64,000 nt of DNA from Streptomyces camelliae (GTDB lineage Bacteria; Actinomycetota; Actinomycetes; Streptomycetales; Streptomycetaceae). Positions 36,834-44,942 of the stretch are shown here, in pieces. Each line of letters opens with the position of its first letter. Within the stretch, counting starts at the first letter, position 1. The DNA lies in NCBI RefSeq assembly GCF_027625935.1, contig NZ_CP115300.1:744001-808000 (forward strand). The letters are read 5' to 3'. Position numbers and translations under genes: made by a program. The notes below the pieces were generated by a model that was not told where the DNA came from, did no database searches, and saw only the letters and a program-made list of their open reading frames with translations.

Positions 36834-37985
36834 ATGACTCAGGACATCCGAGACGTCATCACCCCTTCGTGCGAACTGCTGGCGCTGGGCGAGCCGACAC
36901 ACCAGGAGCCCGCCTTCGGCCGGGTCCGCAACGAGCTGTTCGCCCAGCTGGTCGGGTGCGGCTTCCGGTCCATCGCCCTGGAGACCGACCGCGTGGCCGC
37001 GCTCGCCGTGAACGACTACGTCCAGGGAGGAGCAGGCAGCCTCGACACGGTGCTCAGCGAGGGCTTCTCCCACGGCTGGGGCGCGCTGGAGCCCAACAGG
37101 CGGCTGATCGCCTGGATGCGGGACCACAACCGGAACCGGCCGCCGGAGCAGCGGCTGGCCTTCCACGGCTTCGACACCCCGACGGAGAACTACAGCGCCC
37201 CCAGCCCGCGCGCCTACCTCGAACACGCCCGCGCCTATCTCGGCCTCGACCTCGACCTCACCCGCCTCGCCGGCGACGACGAACGGTGGAGCCGCGCGGA
37301 GGCGGTCATGGACCCGGCCATGTCACCCGGCGCCACGGCCGAGGCCGGGCAGCTTCGGCTGATCGCGGACGACATGCTCACCTCGCTCTACACCCGCGCA
37401 CCCGAACTCATCGAGTCCACCTCACGCGAGCGGTGGCTGCGGGCCCGTACCCACCTCACCGCCGGTCTCGGCCTGCTGCGCTACCACCATGAGTCGGCAC
37501 GGCAGCCCTTCGACACCAGCCCCAGGGTCACCGCGCTGCTCGCCACCCGGGACGCCCACATGGCCCAGAACCTGCTGGACATCCGGGACATCGAGGCGGA
37601 ACGGGGACCCACCCTGGTCTTCGCCAACAACGGCCATCTGCAGCGCACCATGAGCGGCTGGCACCTGGGCGACGTAGGGGCCGACTGGTGGGGCGCCGGT
37701 TCTGTCCTGGCCCACCTGCTCGGCGAGCGGTATCTCTTCGTCGTGGGCAGCCTCGGCCGCAGCGAAGCCCTCGGCCTCGGCGCTCCCGCGCCGGACACCT
37801 ACGAGGGCCTTCTCCAGGCCCGATTCCCCACCTGGGCACTGACCGCGCCCGGCACACTCGCTCCCGCCCGCGTCCGGACCGACACCGAACCGCGGCAGGG
37901 CTACGCCCCTCTCGCCCAGGCCACGCTCGACACGGCGGACGCCGTCCTGCACATCGGCGACGGCACGGCCGCGGCACACCCATGA
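36834..37985 (+). CDS. Erythromycin-esterase-family hydrolase
   Basis: About 383 residues. It matches the erythromycin esterase/EreA-like superfamily: LLALGEPTHQEPAFGRVRNE near the start holds the conserved Glu-x-x-His, followed by FRSIALETD, HGWGALEPNRRLIAWMRDHN, LAFHGFD, TRDAHMAQNLL and FANNGHLQR. These are metal-independent or metal-assisted hydrolases that can open macrolide lactones, but many relatives have unknown substrates. I use the ATG at 36834 rather than an upstream TTG. Regulation by the divergent double-HTH MerR protein suggests induction by the substrate. Confidence 0.85.
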   Translation: MTQDIRDVITPSCELLALGEPTHQEPAFGRVRNELFAQLVGCGFRSIALETDRVAALAVNDYVQGGAGSLDTVLSEGFSHGWGALEPNRRLIAWMRDHNRNRPPEQRLAFHGFDTPTENYSAPSPRAYLEHARAYLGLDLDLTRLAGDDERWSRAEAVMDPAMSPGATAEAGQLRLIADDMLTSLYTRAPELIESTSRERWLRARTHLTAGLGLLRYHHESARQPFDTSPRVTALLATRDAHMAQNLLDIRDIEAERGPTLVFANNGHLQRTMSGWHLGDVGADWWGAGSVLAHLLGERYLFVVGSLGRSEALGLGAPAPDTYEGLLQARFPTWALTAPGTLAPARVRTDTEPRQGYAPLAQATLDTADAVLHIGDGTAAAHP

Positions 37986-38058
37986 GGCTCGCTCGGACCC
38001 GTGGCGCAGGTCCGTGACCGACGCACCCGCGACGGCACCCGAGCACACGAACCCCCTT

Positions 38059-38086
38059 GAGCCGCCGCGCCCTTCGGGTGCGGCTC
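38059..38086 (+). terminator. Candidate terminator after the esterase
   Basis: GAGCCG (38059-38064) pairs with CGGCTC (38081-38086), and the interior GCCC-TTCG-GGTG forms a further tetraloop-like stem. It lies 74 bases past the esterase stop. Confidence 0.45.
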
Positions 38087-38334
38087 AGCGCAGCCCGAGA
38101 CAGGGCAGCCACGTCCGTGCGGCACCCTGTCCCGCGGTGAGCAGGGCACTCAACGCGCCGGCCGCCCCGCCGAGGAGTCCTCTGGCCTCCTGGCCGAAGC
38201 TGTACGGCGGGCCGCCGCGTAGGCGGGCCCCTCGGGACGAGAGGCACCGTACCCAGGGAAATGTCACGCGCGTCCCGGAGACAATCGGCCAGCAACTGTT
38301 CGACCTCCACCTGCGTCCTTCCCTTGGCAGCCAT
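38085..38334 (-). other. Possible frameshifted small ORF in a gap
   Basis: The 636 bases between 37985 and 38622 hold no clear gene. On the minus strand an ATG at 38334 gives KGRTQVEVEQLLADCLRDAR, then ISLGTVPLVPRG, and after a frame change near 38220 PPYSFGQEARGLLGGAAGAL to a stop at 38085. Both halves look protein-like, but there is no good ribosome binding site and I recognise no family. It may be a decayed small gene or chance. Confidence 0.25.
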
Positions 38335-38509
38335 GGAGCGATCGAGTGAATTTCCGCTCCTGTCATGGGAATTCCGCACTAACTCCCACCTGAAAAACGG
38401 CCCGGAATTCGTCATATGAGCAACAGGGTTGCGCCTGGTGCACAGAAAGCGCGTGACGCGCCGAAGGCGCACTCCGCGCGCCACATCGGGTGCGCGGGGA
38501 TGCTCTCGG

Positions 38510-38532
38510 TTGTCCACAGAGCGTTATCCACA
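38510..38532 (+). promoter_or_regulatory. Two DnaA boxes
   Basis: TTGTCCACA at 38510-38518 is the preferred Streptomyces DnaA box and TTATCCACA at 38524-38532 is the E. coli-type consensus. Both are in the same orientation, 14 bases centre to centre, about 90 bases upstream of the LmeA-like gene. The sites are seen; DnaA binding is inferred. Confidence 0.65.
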
Positions 38533-38621
38533 GGCCTGTCGTCCGAGCTGCGGACCGTGCATGATCGGTTCGCGCACTGATCGTGTGCGGCACGAGACCG
38601 AGACAAACGGGTGGGGTCGGT

Positions 38622-39335
38622 ATGCAACGTCGATGGGTCAAAGTCCTGGCGATCACGGTCGTGGTCCTGGCCGTGCTGTTCACGGTCGCCGACCGCGTGG
38701 CCGTGCACTTCGCGAACAAGGAGGCCGCGCGCCTCGTCAAGGAGAAGTACGACTACGGCAACACCACCGACAGCCACGTGGACGTCTCCATCGAGGGCTT
38801 CCCGTTCCTGACACAGGCGTTCAGCCAGAGCTTCGGCCACGTCAGGCTCACGGCCGGGCAGTTCACCATCGACACCACGACCAACGCTCAGGGCGGCTAT
38901 CTGCCCATCAAGCGGTTCCAGCTCGACCTGCACGGCGTGAACGTGACCTCGCTGACGGCGAGCAGCGCCGAGGTGAACCTCGCCACCGGCACCCTGACCC
39001 TGTCGTACGACGAACTGTCCGGCGTCGTCACGAGGTTGGCCGGCAGCGGCGGCCCCATACGCGTGTCCCAGGCCCCAGGCTCGTCCGAGCAGGCGGCGAA
39101 GGTCAGGATCACGGGCGCGGTCGGCGGACGGAACGTGGACGGCACGGGCACGCTCCTCGCCCAGGGCGACGAGATCACCCTCACTGTTCCTGGTGCCCGG
39201 CAGCCCGCGCCCGCGTGGCGGGTCACGCTCCCGGAGGGCGTCGGCTTCACCGCGGCACGCTCGACCTCGGACGGCGTCGAGATCACCATGGTCGGCCACC
39301 AGGTGACGCTGGGCAGATCGCGCTTCACGAGATGA
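38622..39335 (+). CDS. LmeA-like (DUF2993) lipid-binding protein
   Basis: About 237 residues with an N-terminal membrane anchor or signal (VLAITVVVLAVLFTVADRVA). The rest matches DUF2993/LmeA: VDVSIEGFPFLTQAFSQSFG, HVRLTAGQF and a long beta-rich body. In mycobacteria LmeA is a periplasmic phospholipid-binding protein that helps lipomannan elongation; in Streptomyces the role is unknown. GGTGGGG precedes ATG 38622. The stop overlaps a possible ATG of the methyltransferase frame as ATGA. Two DnaA boxes lie upstream. Confidence 0.85.
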   Translation: MQRRWVKVLAITVVVLAVLFTVADRVAVHFANKEAARLVKEKYDYGNTTDSHVDVSIEGFPFLTQAFSQSFGHVRLTAGQFTIDTTTNAQGGYLPIKRFQLDLHGVNVTSLTASSAEVNLATGTLTLSYDELSGVVTRLAGSGGPIRVSQAPGSSEQAAKVRITGAVGGRNVDGTGTLLAQGDEITLTVPGARQPAPAWRVTLPEGVGFTAARSTSDGVEITMVGHQVTLGRSRFTR

Positions 39336-39397
39336 ACGCCGGCCACACCCCCGAACACCGGCACCGTCCCGACACACCGACCGGAGAAGACACACCT

Positions 39398-40087
39398 GTG
39401 ACGCCGCACTCCGCAGACGAAGAGGCCTGGACGATCTACGGCCAACAGCAGCTCGACCGGGGATACTCGCCACCGGTCCCGGAGCGCATCGACTGGGGCT
39501 TCTGGCCGGGTGTGGGTCCGGGGGCGGAGATCATCGGAGACATCCGGGGCAAGCGGGTGCTCGACATCGGTTCGGGCCCCGGCCATCACGCCGTGCACCT
39601 GGCCCGCACCTACGGCGCCCTCGTGGACGGCGTCGATCTGTCCCCCACGCAGCACCGACGCGCGCTGAACGACCACGGCACAGAGCCCGGTGTCCGTTTC
39701 CTGTGCGCCGACGTCGCCGAGCATCTCCGCCGGACCCAGCGGTCGTACGAAGCCGCGTACGCCCTGCGCACCTTCGGCTGCGTCGATCCACTGCACCTGC
39801 TGCCGGCACTGTGCGACGGGCTCGTACGGGGCGCGCCGCTGGTCTTCTCGGCCCTGCACACCGACGCCGACGGACAGGGGCCGTCGAGTGAGCCGGTGGT
39901 GCGTCAGGGATACGTCCGGCTGCGTGACCAGGAGCCCATCGCGGTGCGGATGTGGGTGCTGTCACCGGTGCTGTGGGAGGAGCTGCTGGCCGCCCACGGC
40001 TTCGACGTGGAGGTGTCCGAGCTTCTCGCCGCCCCAGACGCGGACAATCCCGTGGTCGTCCAGCTGGTCCGCGCCCGGCGCCGTTGA
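39398..40087 (+). CDS. Class I SAM-dependent methyltransferase
   Basis: About 229 residues from the GTG at 39398, which follows GGAGAAG; an in-frame ATG at 39332 overlapping the previous stop would add 22 residues rich in His and Thr. SAM-binding motif I is clear (KRVLDIGSGPGHHAVHLA), followed by VDGVDLSPTQ and an acidic motif near FLCADVAEHL. Target unknown. It is in the same direction as the LmeA-like gene and may be co-transcribed. A hairpin at 40170-40188 separates it from the convergent MetE-like gene. Confidence 0.82.
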   Translation: MTPHSADEEAWTIYGQQQLDRGYSPPVPERIDWGFWPGVGPGAEIIGDIRGKRVLDIGSGPGHHAVHLARTYGALVDGVDLSPTQHRRALNDHGTEPGVRFLCADVAEHLRRTQRSYEAAYALRTFGCVDPLHLLPALCDGLVRGAPLVFSALHTDADGQGPSSEPVVRQGYVRLRDQEPIAVRMWVLSPVLWEELLAAHGFDVEVSELLAAPDADNPVVVQLVRARRR

Positions 40088-40169
40088 GCGGCCTGCCCAT
40101 GGGCCTCGGCTGTGCACACCGGTGACACACCGGCGCGCAACGGCCGCGATGACCGCACACCCACTCGGC

Positions 40170-40188
40170 CGGGCCTCGTCCAGGCCCG
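40170..40188. terminator. Convergent-gene hairpin
   Basis: CGGGCCT-CGTCC-AGGCCCG forms a perfect 7-base stem between the methyltransferase (ending 40087) and the MetE-like gene (ending 40210). Confidence 0.55.
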
Positions 40189-40209
40189 TCGAGGGGCGGA
40201 ACACCGCAT

Positions 40210-41271
40210 CTAGCCGAGGATCTGCGCGGCGAGCGCGGTTCCCTCGACACGGGCACGGATCTTGGCGAACGCCACCTCACGTGACGTGGAGGTGTCGTCG
40301 GCGAACGGGGCGAAGCCCGCGTCGTCGCAGGTGCCCAGCTGGTCGACGGGGATGTGCTTGGCGGCCCGCAGCACCCGGTCGCGGACTTGCTCAGCCGTCT
40401 CCACGCGCGGATCGGTCGGGTCGGTGACACCGACGAAGACCCGGGTTCCAGGGCGCAGCTCGTCGGCGATCAGGCGCAGAACACGGTCCGGGTCGGCCTC
40501 GCTCGCGAGCTGCAGATAGAAGTTGCCCGCGGTGAGCCGAAAGAGCCTGGGCAGCAGCTCGGCGTAGTCGACATCGAGGCTGTGTGTGGCGTTCTGGTCG
40601 GCGCCGGGCCCGCTGTAGACACCGATGCGGGCCCGCTCGCTCTCGGTGAAGCGGGCCAGCACCTGGTTGTTGAGGGAGACGAAATCGTCCAGCACCTGCC
40701 CGCTGGGGTCGAGCTTGAGGGAGAGACGGGCCTCTTCGAAGTCGAGTTGGACGACATGCGCACCGGCGTCCAGACACCTGCGGATCTCTGCCTCCGCCTC
40801 ATCGGCCAGCTGGTGGAGGTACTCCTCCCGCGGGTACCCCACGATCCCGGCGGCCGGGTAGAGCAGGCTCAGCGCGGACGGCGCGACGACGGCCTGCTTC
40901 ACCGGCACCCGGGCGTGCTGCAGGGCGGCGCGCAGGTACTGGTCGGCGGACACCAGATAGCGGAAGGGCCCGGCCGTCAGAGCGGGCAGCTGCCGCTGGT
41001 GCCCGTCGGCGAAGGGGATCACCACGCCGTCGGACGACAGGCTGGGGGAGCCCGCGATGGGATAGGTGAGAAAGCTGGGCTTGCTCTGCTCGCCGTCGGT
41101 GACGACCGGCGACCCGGCCGCCTCAAGCCGTTCGATGGTGTCACGGACGGCTTCTCGCTGGGCGCTCGTGAAAGCATCCTCGCCCAGTTCCCCGGTCTGG
41201 AACGCGGCCCTGGCCTGGAGCAGCTGAGGAGAACGGGGAAGGCTGCCGATGGGTTCGGTAGGGATGATCAT
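40210..41271 (-). CDS. MetE-like protein lacking zinc ligands
   Basis: About 353 residues, a TIM-barrel protein of the cobalamin-independent methionine synthase C-terminal family (PTEPIGSLPRSPQLLQARAA start, LDAGAHVVQLDFEEARLSLK, QLGTCDDAGFAPFADDTSTS end). From memory, relatives carry His and Cys in GVHTCPGGD and Cys in TCDDCGF as zinc ligands. Here these are GVYSGPGAD (Tyr219, Gly221) and TCDDAGF (Ala318). If the comparison is right, the thiol-activating zinc site is gone, so this protein probably no longer methylates homocysteine in the usual way. No riboswitch seen upstream. Confidence 0.8.
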   Translation of the reverse strand: MIIPTEPIGSLPRSPQLLQARAAFQTGELGEDAFTSAQREAVRDTIERLEAAGSPVVTDGEQSKPSFLTYPIAGSPSLSSDGVVIPFADGHQRQLPALTAGPFRYLVSADQYLRAALQHARVPVKQAVVAPSALSLLYPAAGIVGYPREEYLHQLADEAEAEIRRCLDAGAHVVQLDFEEARLSLKLDPSGQVLDDFVSLNNQVLARFTESERARIGVYSGPGADQNATHSLDVDYAELLPRLFRLTAGNFYLQLASEADPDRVLRLIADELRPGTRVFVGVTDPTDPRVETAEQVRDRVLRAAKHIPVDQLGTCDDAGFAPFADDTSTSREVAFAKIRARVEGTALAAQILG

Positions 41272-41833
41272 GCCGGCAGCCTAGGGAGCACACAGTCAGC
41301 GTTGCGGTCCGAACACCTCCCGCTCCCCTGATTCCACCCACACAGGGCACGAGCGCCCCATGGCGTTGACCTTGGCCTTGCCGCTGAGGGCGAGGTTCGG
41401 CATTGAGCTACGACCGGCTCCAGGACGCGGCGGCGCCGCCGCGGTGCACGCACGGCCGGCACGCCCTGACCTGCACGGCGCCGGATCGCAGTCGTCGGCG
41501 ATCGGCGTCCCCGGCCGCCGGAGCCGGCTCGCGCACCAGGAACACATCCACCGCATCCACGGACTCGACCGTGGATATCGGCCGCCCAGGAACGCCATGA
41601 CCCGACTCCGGTCCAGGCACTCACCACGGGACGGGAGAGGCACGACACATGAACGGCCCCTGTCGCCCATCTTGTCACCGCGCAACGCACAGGCTTCACT
41701 CAGCAGAAAACAGGCTGACCCACCCGTATCATCCCCTGTGTTGTGCACCTTCGAAGCACAACTCCCGCTCACCGCCTGCCGTCACCGGTTTCGTGGAGCG
41801 AGCGGCACATCACCGCCGGACACGGAGGAACAG
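41272..41833. other. Gap upstream of the H1-like gene
   Basis: 562 bases without a recognised gene; the open frames are Arg-rich shadows. The last 110 bases hold the promoter of the lysine-rich protein, including TATCAT near 41728 and the inverted repeat at 41740-41762. Confidence 0.5.
41740..41762. promoter_or_regulatory. Inverted repeat GTTGTGC-N9-GCACAAC
   Basis: Perfect 7-base arms with a 9-base spacer, located 71 bases before the ATG of the lysine-rich protein and just after a possible -10 element. It looks like an operator at or just beyond the transcription start. Confidence 0.5.
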
Positions 41834-42487
41834 ATGTCTGAAAGCATCACACCCGTCACCGAGTTGACCTCGCAGTACGTCAGCCAGGTGTCCAATGACC
41901 TCGAACACAATGTCAAGGAACAGGAACGCATCACGGCCGAAATCGCGGCACTGCAAGAGCAGTTGACCGGTCTGCAGCATGATCACGGCGTCCTCGTGAG
42001 CATGCAGCAGGCGCTCGGTGTCACGCCCCCGGCCGCCACCGAGGGCGTCGTGGTGCCCGCCCCGCGCAAGAAGTCCACCACGGCGACCGGCCCGGTGAAG
42101 ACGCCGAAGAAGGCGAGCGTGCCGGAGCCCGAGGCCAAGAAGCAGCCGGCCAAGAAGCCCGTGGCGAAGAAGGCGGCGGCGAAGAAGCCCGAGGCCAAGA
42201 AGGCTGCCCCGCAGGCGGCTCAGCCCACGCTCGTCGAACTCGTCCGGCGTCACCTGGCGGACCAGAAGGAGCCCCGTTCCGCGGCCGAGGTCGCCGAGGC
42301 GCTCGGCAAGGCACTTCCCGACCGGGAGATCCAGACCAAGGTCATCCGCACCACGCTGGAGAACCTGGTGGCCCGCAACGGCGCCCAGCGCACCAAGCAG
42401 GGCACGTCCGTCTTCTACACCGTTCCCGCTGCCGCCGAGCCTGCGGCCGCGAGCGAGCCGGAGGCCGGGTCCGACGCCTCCGCGTGA
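41834..42487 (+). CDS. Histone-H1-like lysine-rich regulator
   Basis: About 217 residues; GGAGGAA precedes ATG 41834. Three parts are visible: an N-terminal coiled coil (residues about 10-55, NVKEQERITAEIAALQEQL), a basic Ala/Lys/Pro linker (about 78-125, with AKKPVAKKAAAKKPEAKK repeats) like the tail of histone H1 or HupS, and a C-terminal winged-helix-like domain (TLVELVRRHLADQKEPRSAA, VIRTTLENLVARNG). It should bind DNA with little sequence specificity through the tail. Conserved in Streptomyces as I recall; exact role unknown. Confidence 0.75.
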   Translation: MSESITPVTELTSQYVSQVSNDLEHNVKEQERITAEIAALQEQLTGLQHDHGVLVSMQQALGVTPPAATEGVVVPAPRKKSTTATGPVKTPKKASVPEPEAKKQPAKKPVAKKAAAKKPEAKKAAPQAAQPTLVELVRRHLADQKEPRSAAEVAEALGKALPDREIQTKVIRTTLENLVARNGAQRTKQGTSVFYTVPAAAEPAAASEPEAGSDASA

Positions 42488-42765
42488 CCCGTGGCCGCGG
42501 TGCCGGCCGTGCCACCCGGGCGCCGAAGAAGTGTCTCCGGCCGCTCGGGACCGGTCGTGGTCGGCACCGGCGCGTGTCGGTTCCGGTCCTCCAGGTGGCG
42601 ATCGGCCGTGCCGTGTCGTGGACGAGGAGGCCGCGCGGGGCCGAAGCCGGCCCGACGGCCGTCCTGGAGCAACGAGACCGCGCCCATCACCTGGACGTGG
42701 AAGACGACGAAGCCCTCGGCATGACCGGCCGAGCATGCGCGACCGTACGACTGAGCCGCTGAGCG

Positions 42766-43129
42766 CCGCCCTGACGGTGCACACACCATCCGAGGCCCGC
42801 CACCCGGTCGCCATCGAGCAGAGCTACGCCGTCGCCCAGTGGGTCGTCGGGCAGGGCGCGGCCAAGGCCCTGGACGGGTCCCGGCCGGCCGTGGCCGGTG
42901 TCTCCGTCGGCGGCAACATGAGCGCCGCGCTCACCCCCGGATGGCCAAGGAGCGGGGCGGTCCCACGCTGGTCCAGCAGGTGCCGTGTCACCCGGCGACC
43001 GACGAGGCCGAGCGCGCCCAGATCATCCAGGACTTCGTGATGCTCAACGTCCTGCGCGGCACCCACGCGGCCGGGGCGGCCATCGACCTGGCCGTCCGCA
43101 CGCTGCGCTCCGCTCTGCACACCGACTGA
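42766..43129 (+). pseudogene. Alpha/beta-hydrolase (HSL-type esterase) pseudogene
   Basis: The first frame reads HPVAIEQSYAVAQWVVGQGA then VAGVSVGGNMSAALTP, where relatives have the nucleophile elbow GDSVGGN (here Asp is Val). Near 42945 the frame shifts to MAKERGGPTLVQQV, then jumps directly to the enzyme tail IIQDFVMLNVLRGTHAAGAA and LAVRTLRSALHTD. The N-terminal cap and HGG oxyanion region and the stretch with the catalytic Asp are missing. It is a decayed esterase. The bases from 42488 to 42765 show nothing I recognise. Confidence 0.7.
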
Positions 43130-43207
43130 GCCGGAAGGTCGCGTCTCCTGTATGCCGGTGCCCCACGTGCTCTCCACGGCGCCGGCCTCCCCAGAGGGTG
43201 ACGGGGT

Positions 43208-43245
43208 GCCGGCGGCGGTCCGCTCCCCCTGAGACCGCCGCCGGC
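43208..43245. terminator. Strong hairpin terminator
   Basis: GCCGGCGGCGGTC (43208-43220) pairs perfectly with GACCGCCGCCGGC (43233-43245) around a 12-base loop. It lies between the esterase relic and the convergent hypothetical gene ending at 43355. Confidence 0.75.
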
Positions 43246-43354
43246 TGCTTGTCAGGAATTCGGTCTCCCGTGACGTACCCTCGCTCGCGATGATTATCTG
43301 CGGTCGCCGTGCAGAAATGATTCCGCCGCGACATTTCATACAGAATTACCAGCG

Positions 43355-44647
43355 TCATTCGCAGGCGGACCGAACTTCCCGCAACAGCGCCGGATAAGCC
43401 TCTCCGCAGGCGGCGACGGCCGCGAACACCGCGTCGAGGGCCGCCCGCAACGGATCGCTCTCCCCGGCGCCCAGCAGTGCGGGCAGAGCCATGTGCGGCT
43501 GGGAGACGGGCGGGGACGGGCCGGGCGCGCCGATCGTGGCCCACAGCTTGTAGCCCGTCGCTCGGGTGGGCTCCGGCGCGGGCTCTTGGGAGCGCCCCGG
43601 CTCCTTCGCCCGGTCGGCAGCCGGTCCCACGATCCATACGGTCGGTTCGGGCGCCGGAACCGGCAGGCACACCTCGTCACCGGCGGGCGCCTGGAACGGC
43701 GGACGCTCAGGTGGGACGGCCCGCCTCACGGTCCGGTGCGGGACATCCGGATCGGCGTCAAAGGCCCGCCAGGCCCGCTCCGAGTCGTCGAGGGGCGGCG
43801 GCAGTGGCCGTCCCTCCGCCACAGCGGTGAGTCCGGCTGCGATCCAGTCCAGCTCCGCCAGCCCCGCGGCCTCGCACGCGCGACGCGCGGCCAGCAGGGC
43901 CACCGCACGCTGTACCTCGGGGCCGGCCGCGTCGATGGCGTGCACGAGAGGCGCATCGAAGTCGATCAGACCGAGCACGTTGCCGTCGACCTCGCGCAGC
44001 GCCGGGCTCGGCGACCGACCGCCCCATGCCCACCGCTCATAGGCCAACTCGCGTTCCTTTTCTGCTTCTTCCTGTGCAAGACGGGCCCGGCGTTCGGCTG
44101 CCGCGCGTTCGGCCGGTGTGGGCGGCGGTGGCAGCTCGCGGGCGTAGCCGTGCCAGTAGGCCGCCATCCGCGAGGTCTGCCGCACGACGCGGTCCGGTGC
44201 GGGCGGGCCGGGCCAGAACTGCAGGAGACAGCAGTCCAGTCGGGGCTCCTCGTCCAGCCGGGTGTCCTTCCGGTGGGCCGCGTCCATGCCCTTGGCGCAG
44301 TACCGCACCCGGTAGTCGGTCTCGGCCAGGTCCAGCTCCCAGGTGTCCTCCCACGCCCACCGCACGAGCCTCGTCCCGTCGGAGACGGGGCGGAAGGACA
44401 CCTCCACGACGTCCTCCCAGCCCTCGTCCAACGGCGGTGCCTCCTCGTGCACTTCCACCGTGAAGCCCACATCGCCCGTGTGCAGTCCGGTGGTCAGCCA
44501 CAGTGCGCCCGGAACGGCAGCCCCGCAGAGCCCGGTGGGCTGGCCGGCGAACGCCTCCGCGAGATCAGGGCCGAAACTGTCGGGATCGCTCTCGACATAG
44601 ATCTGACCGTAGTGGACGAACACCTCTCCCTCGACCGGCCTGCGCAT
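43355..44647 (-). CDS. Hypothetical protein
   Basis: About 430 residues; no family recognised. ATG 44647 follows a run of G; a GTG one codon earlier is also possible. The N-terminal 150 residues are beta-rich (EGEVFVHYGQIYVESD, LWLTTGLHTGDVGFTVEVHE). A charged helical segment follows (about 175-205, ERAAAERRARLAQEEAEKE). The region from about 230 to 300 is helical and Ala-rich, and the C-terminus is Pro-rich, then helical. No signal peptide. It stands alone between terminator and promoter. Confidence 0.6.
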   Translation of the reverse strand: MRRPVEGEVFVHYGQIYVESDPDSFGPDLAEAFAGQPTGLCGAAVPGALWLTTGLHTGDVGFTVEVHEEAPPLDEGWEDVVEVSFRPVSDGTRLVRWAWEDTWELDLAETDYRVRYCAKGMDAAHRKDTRLDEEPRLDCCLLQFWPGPPAPDRVVRQTSRMAAYWHGYARELPPPPTPAERAAAERRARLAQEEAEKERELAYERWAWGGRSPSPALREVDGNVLGLIDFDAPLVHAIDAAGPEVQRAVALLAARRACEAAGLAELDWIAAGLTAVAEGRPLPPPLDDSERAWRAFDADPDVPHRTVRRAVPPERPPFQAPAGDEVCLPVPAPEPTVWIVGPAADRAKEPGRSQEPAPEPTRATGYKLWATIGAPGPSPPVSQPHMALPALLGAGESDPLRAALDAVFAAVAACGEAYPALLREVRSACE

Positions 44648-44942
44648 CACTGCCCCCCCCGCTCACGGAACCGGGCCGCGCTTCCCCGAGCGAGCCGTGC
44701 CCGGCACACTACGGCCCGGCACTGACAACGCCCTGGCGCAACAGCGCGTCGGAGCGGCTGCCGACAGCGGCCTTCGGACCGGCGTACGCGGGCCGTCGCA
44801 GGCGGACGAAGCATCTCGTGCCCCTTCTCTTCTGACGGTGTGACCGTGTGGCGCCCGTCCGCGGCGGGCGGCCGGGGCTCGCCATCAGGTCGAGGTCCGT
44901 TCACCGCCAGCGTGTCTCGCCTCCCGCCCCTGAAATGGAGTC

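Noticed and set aside
42488..42765. Possible small gene on either strand after the H1-like gene
   Set aside because: Frames are Arg/Pro-rich, lack ribosome binding sites and match no motif known to me.
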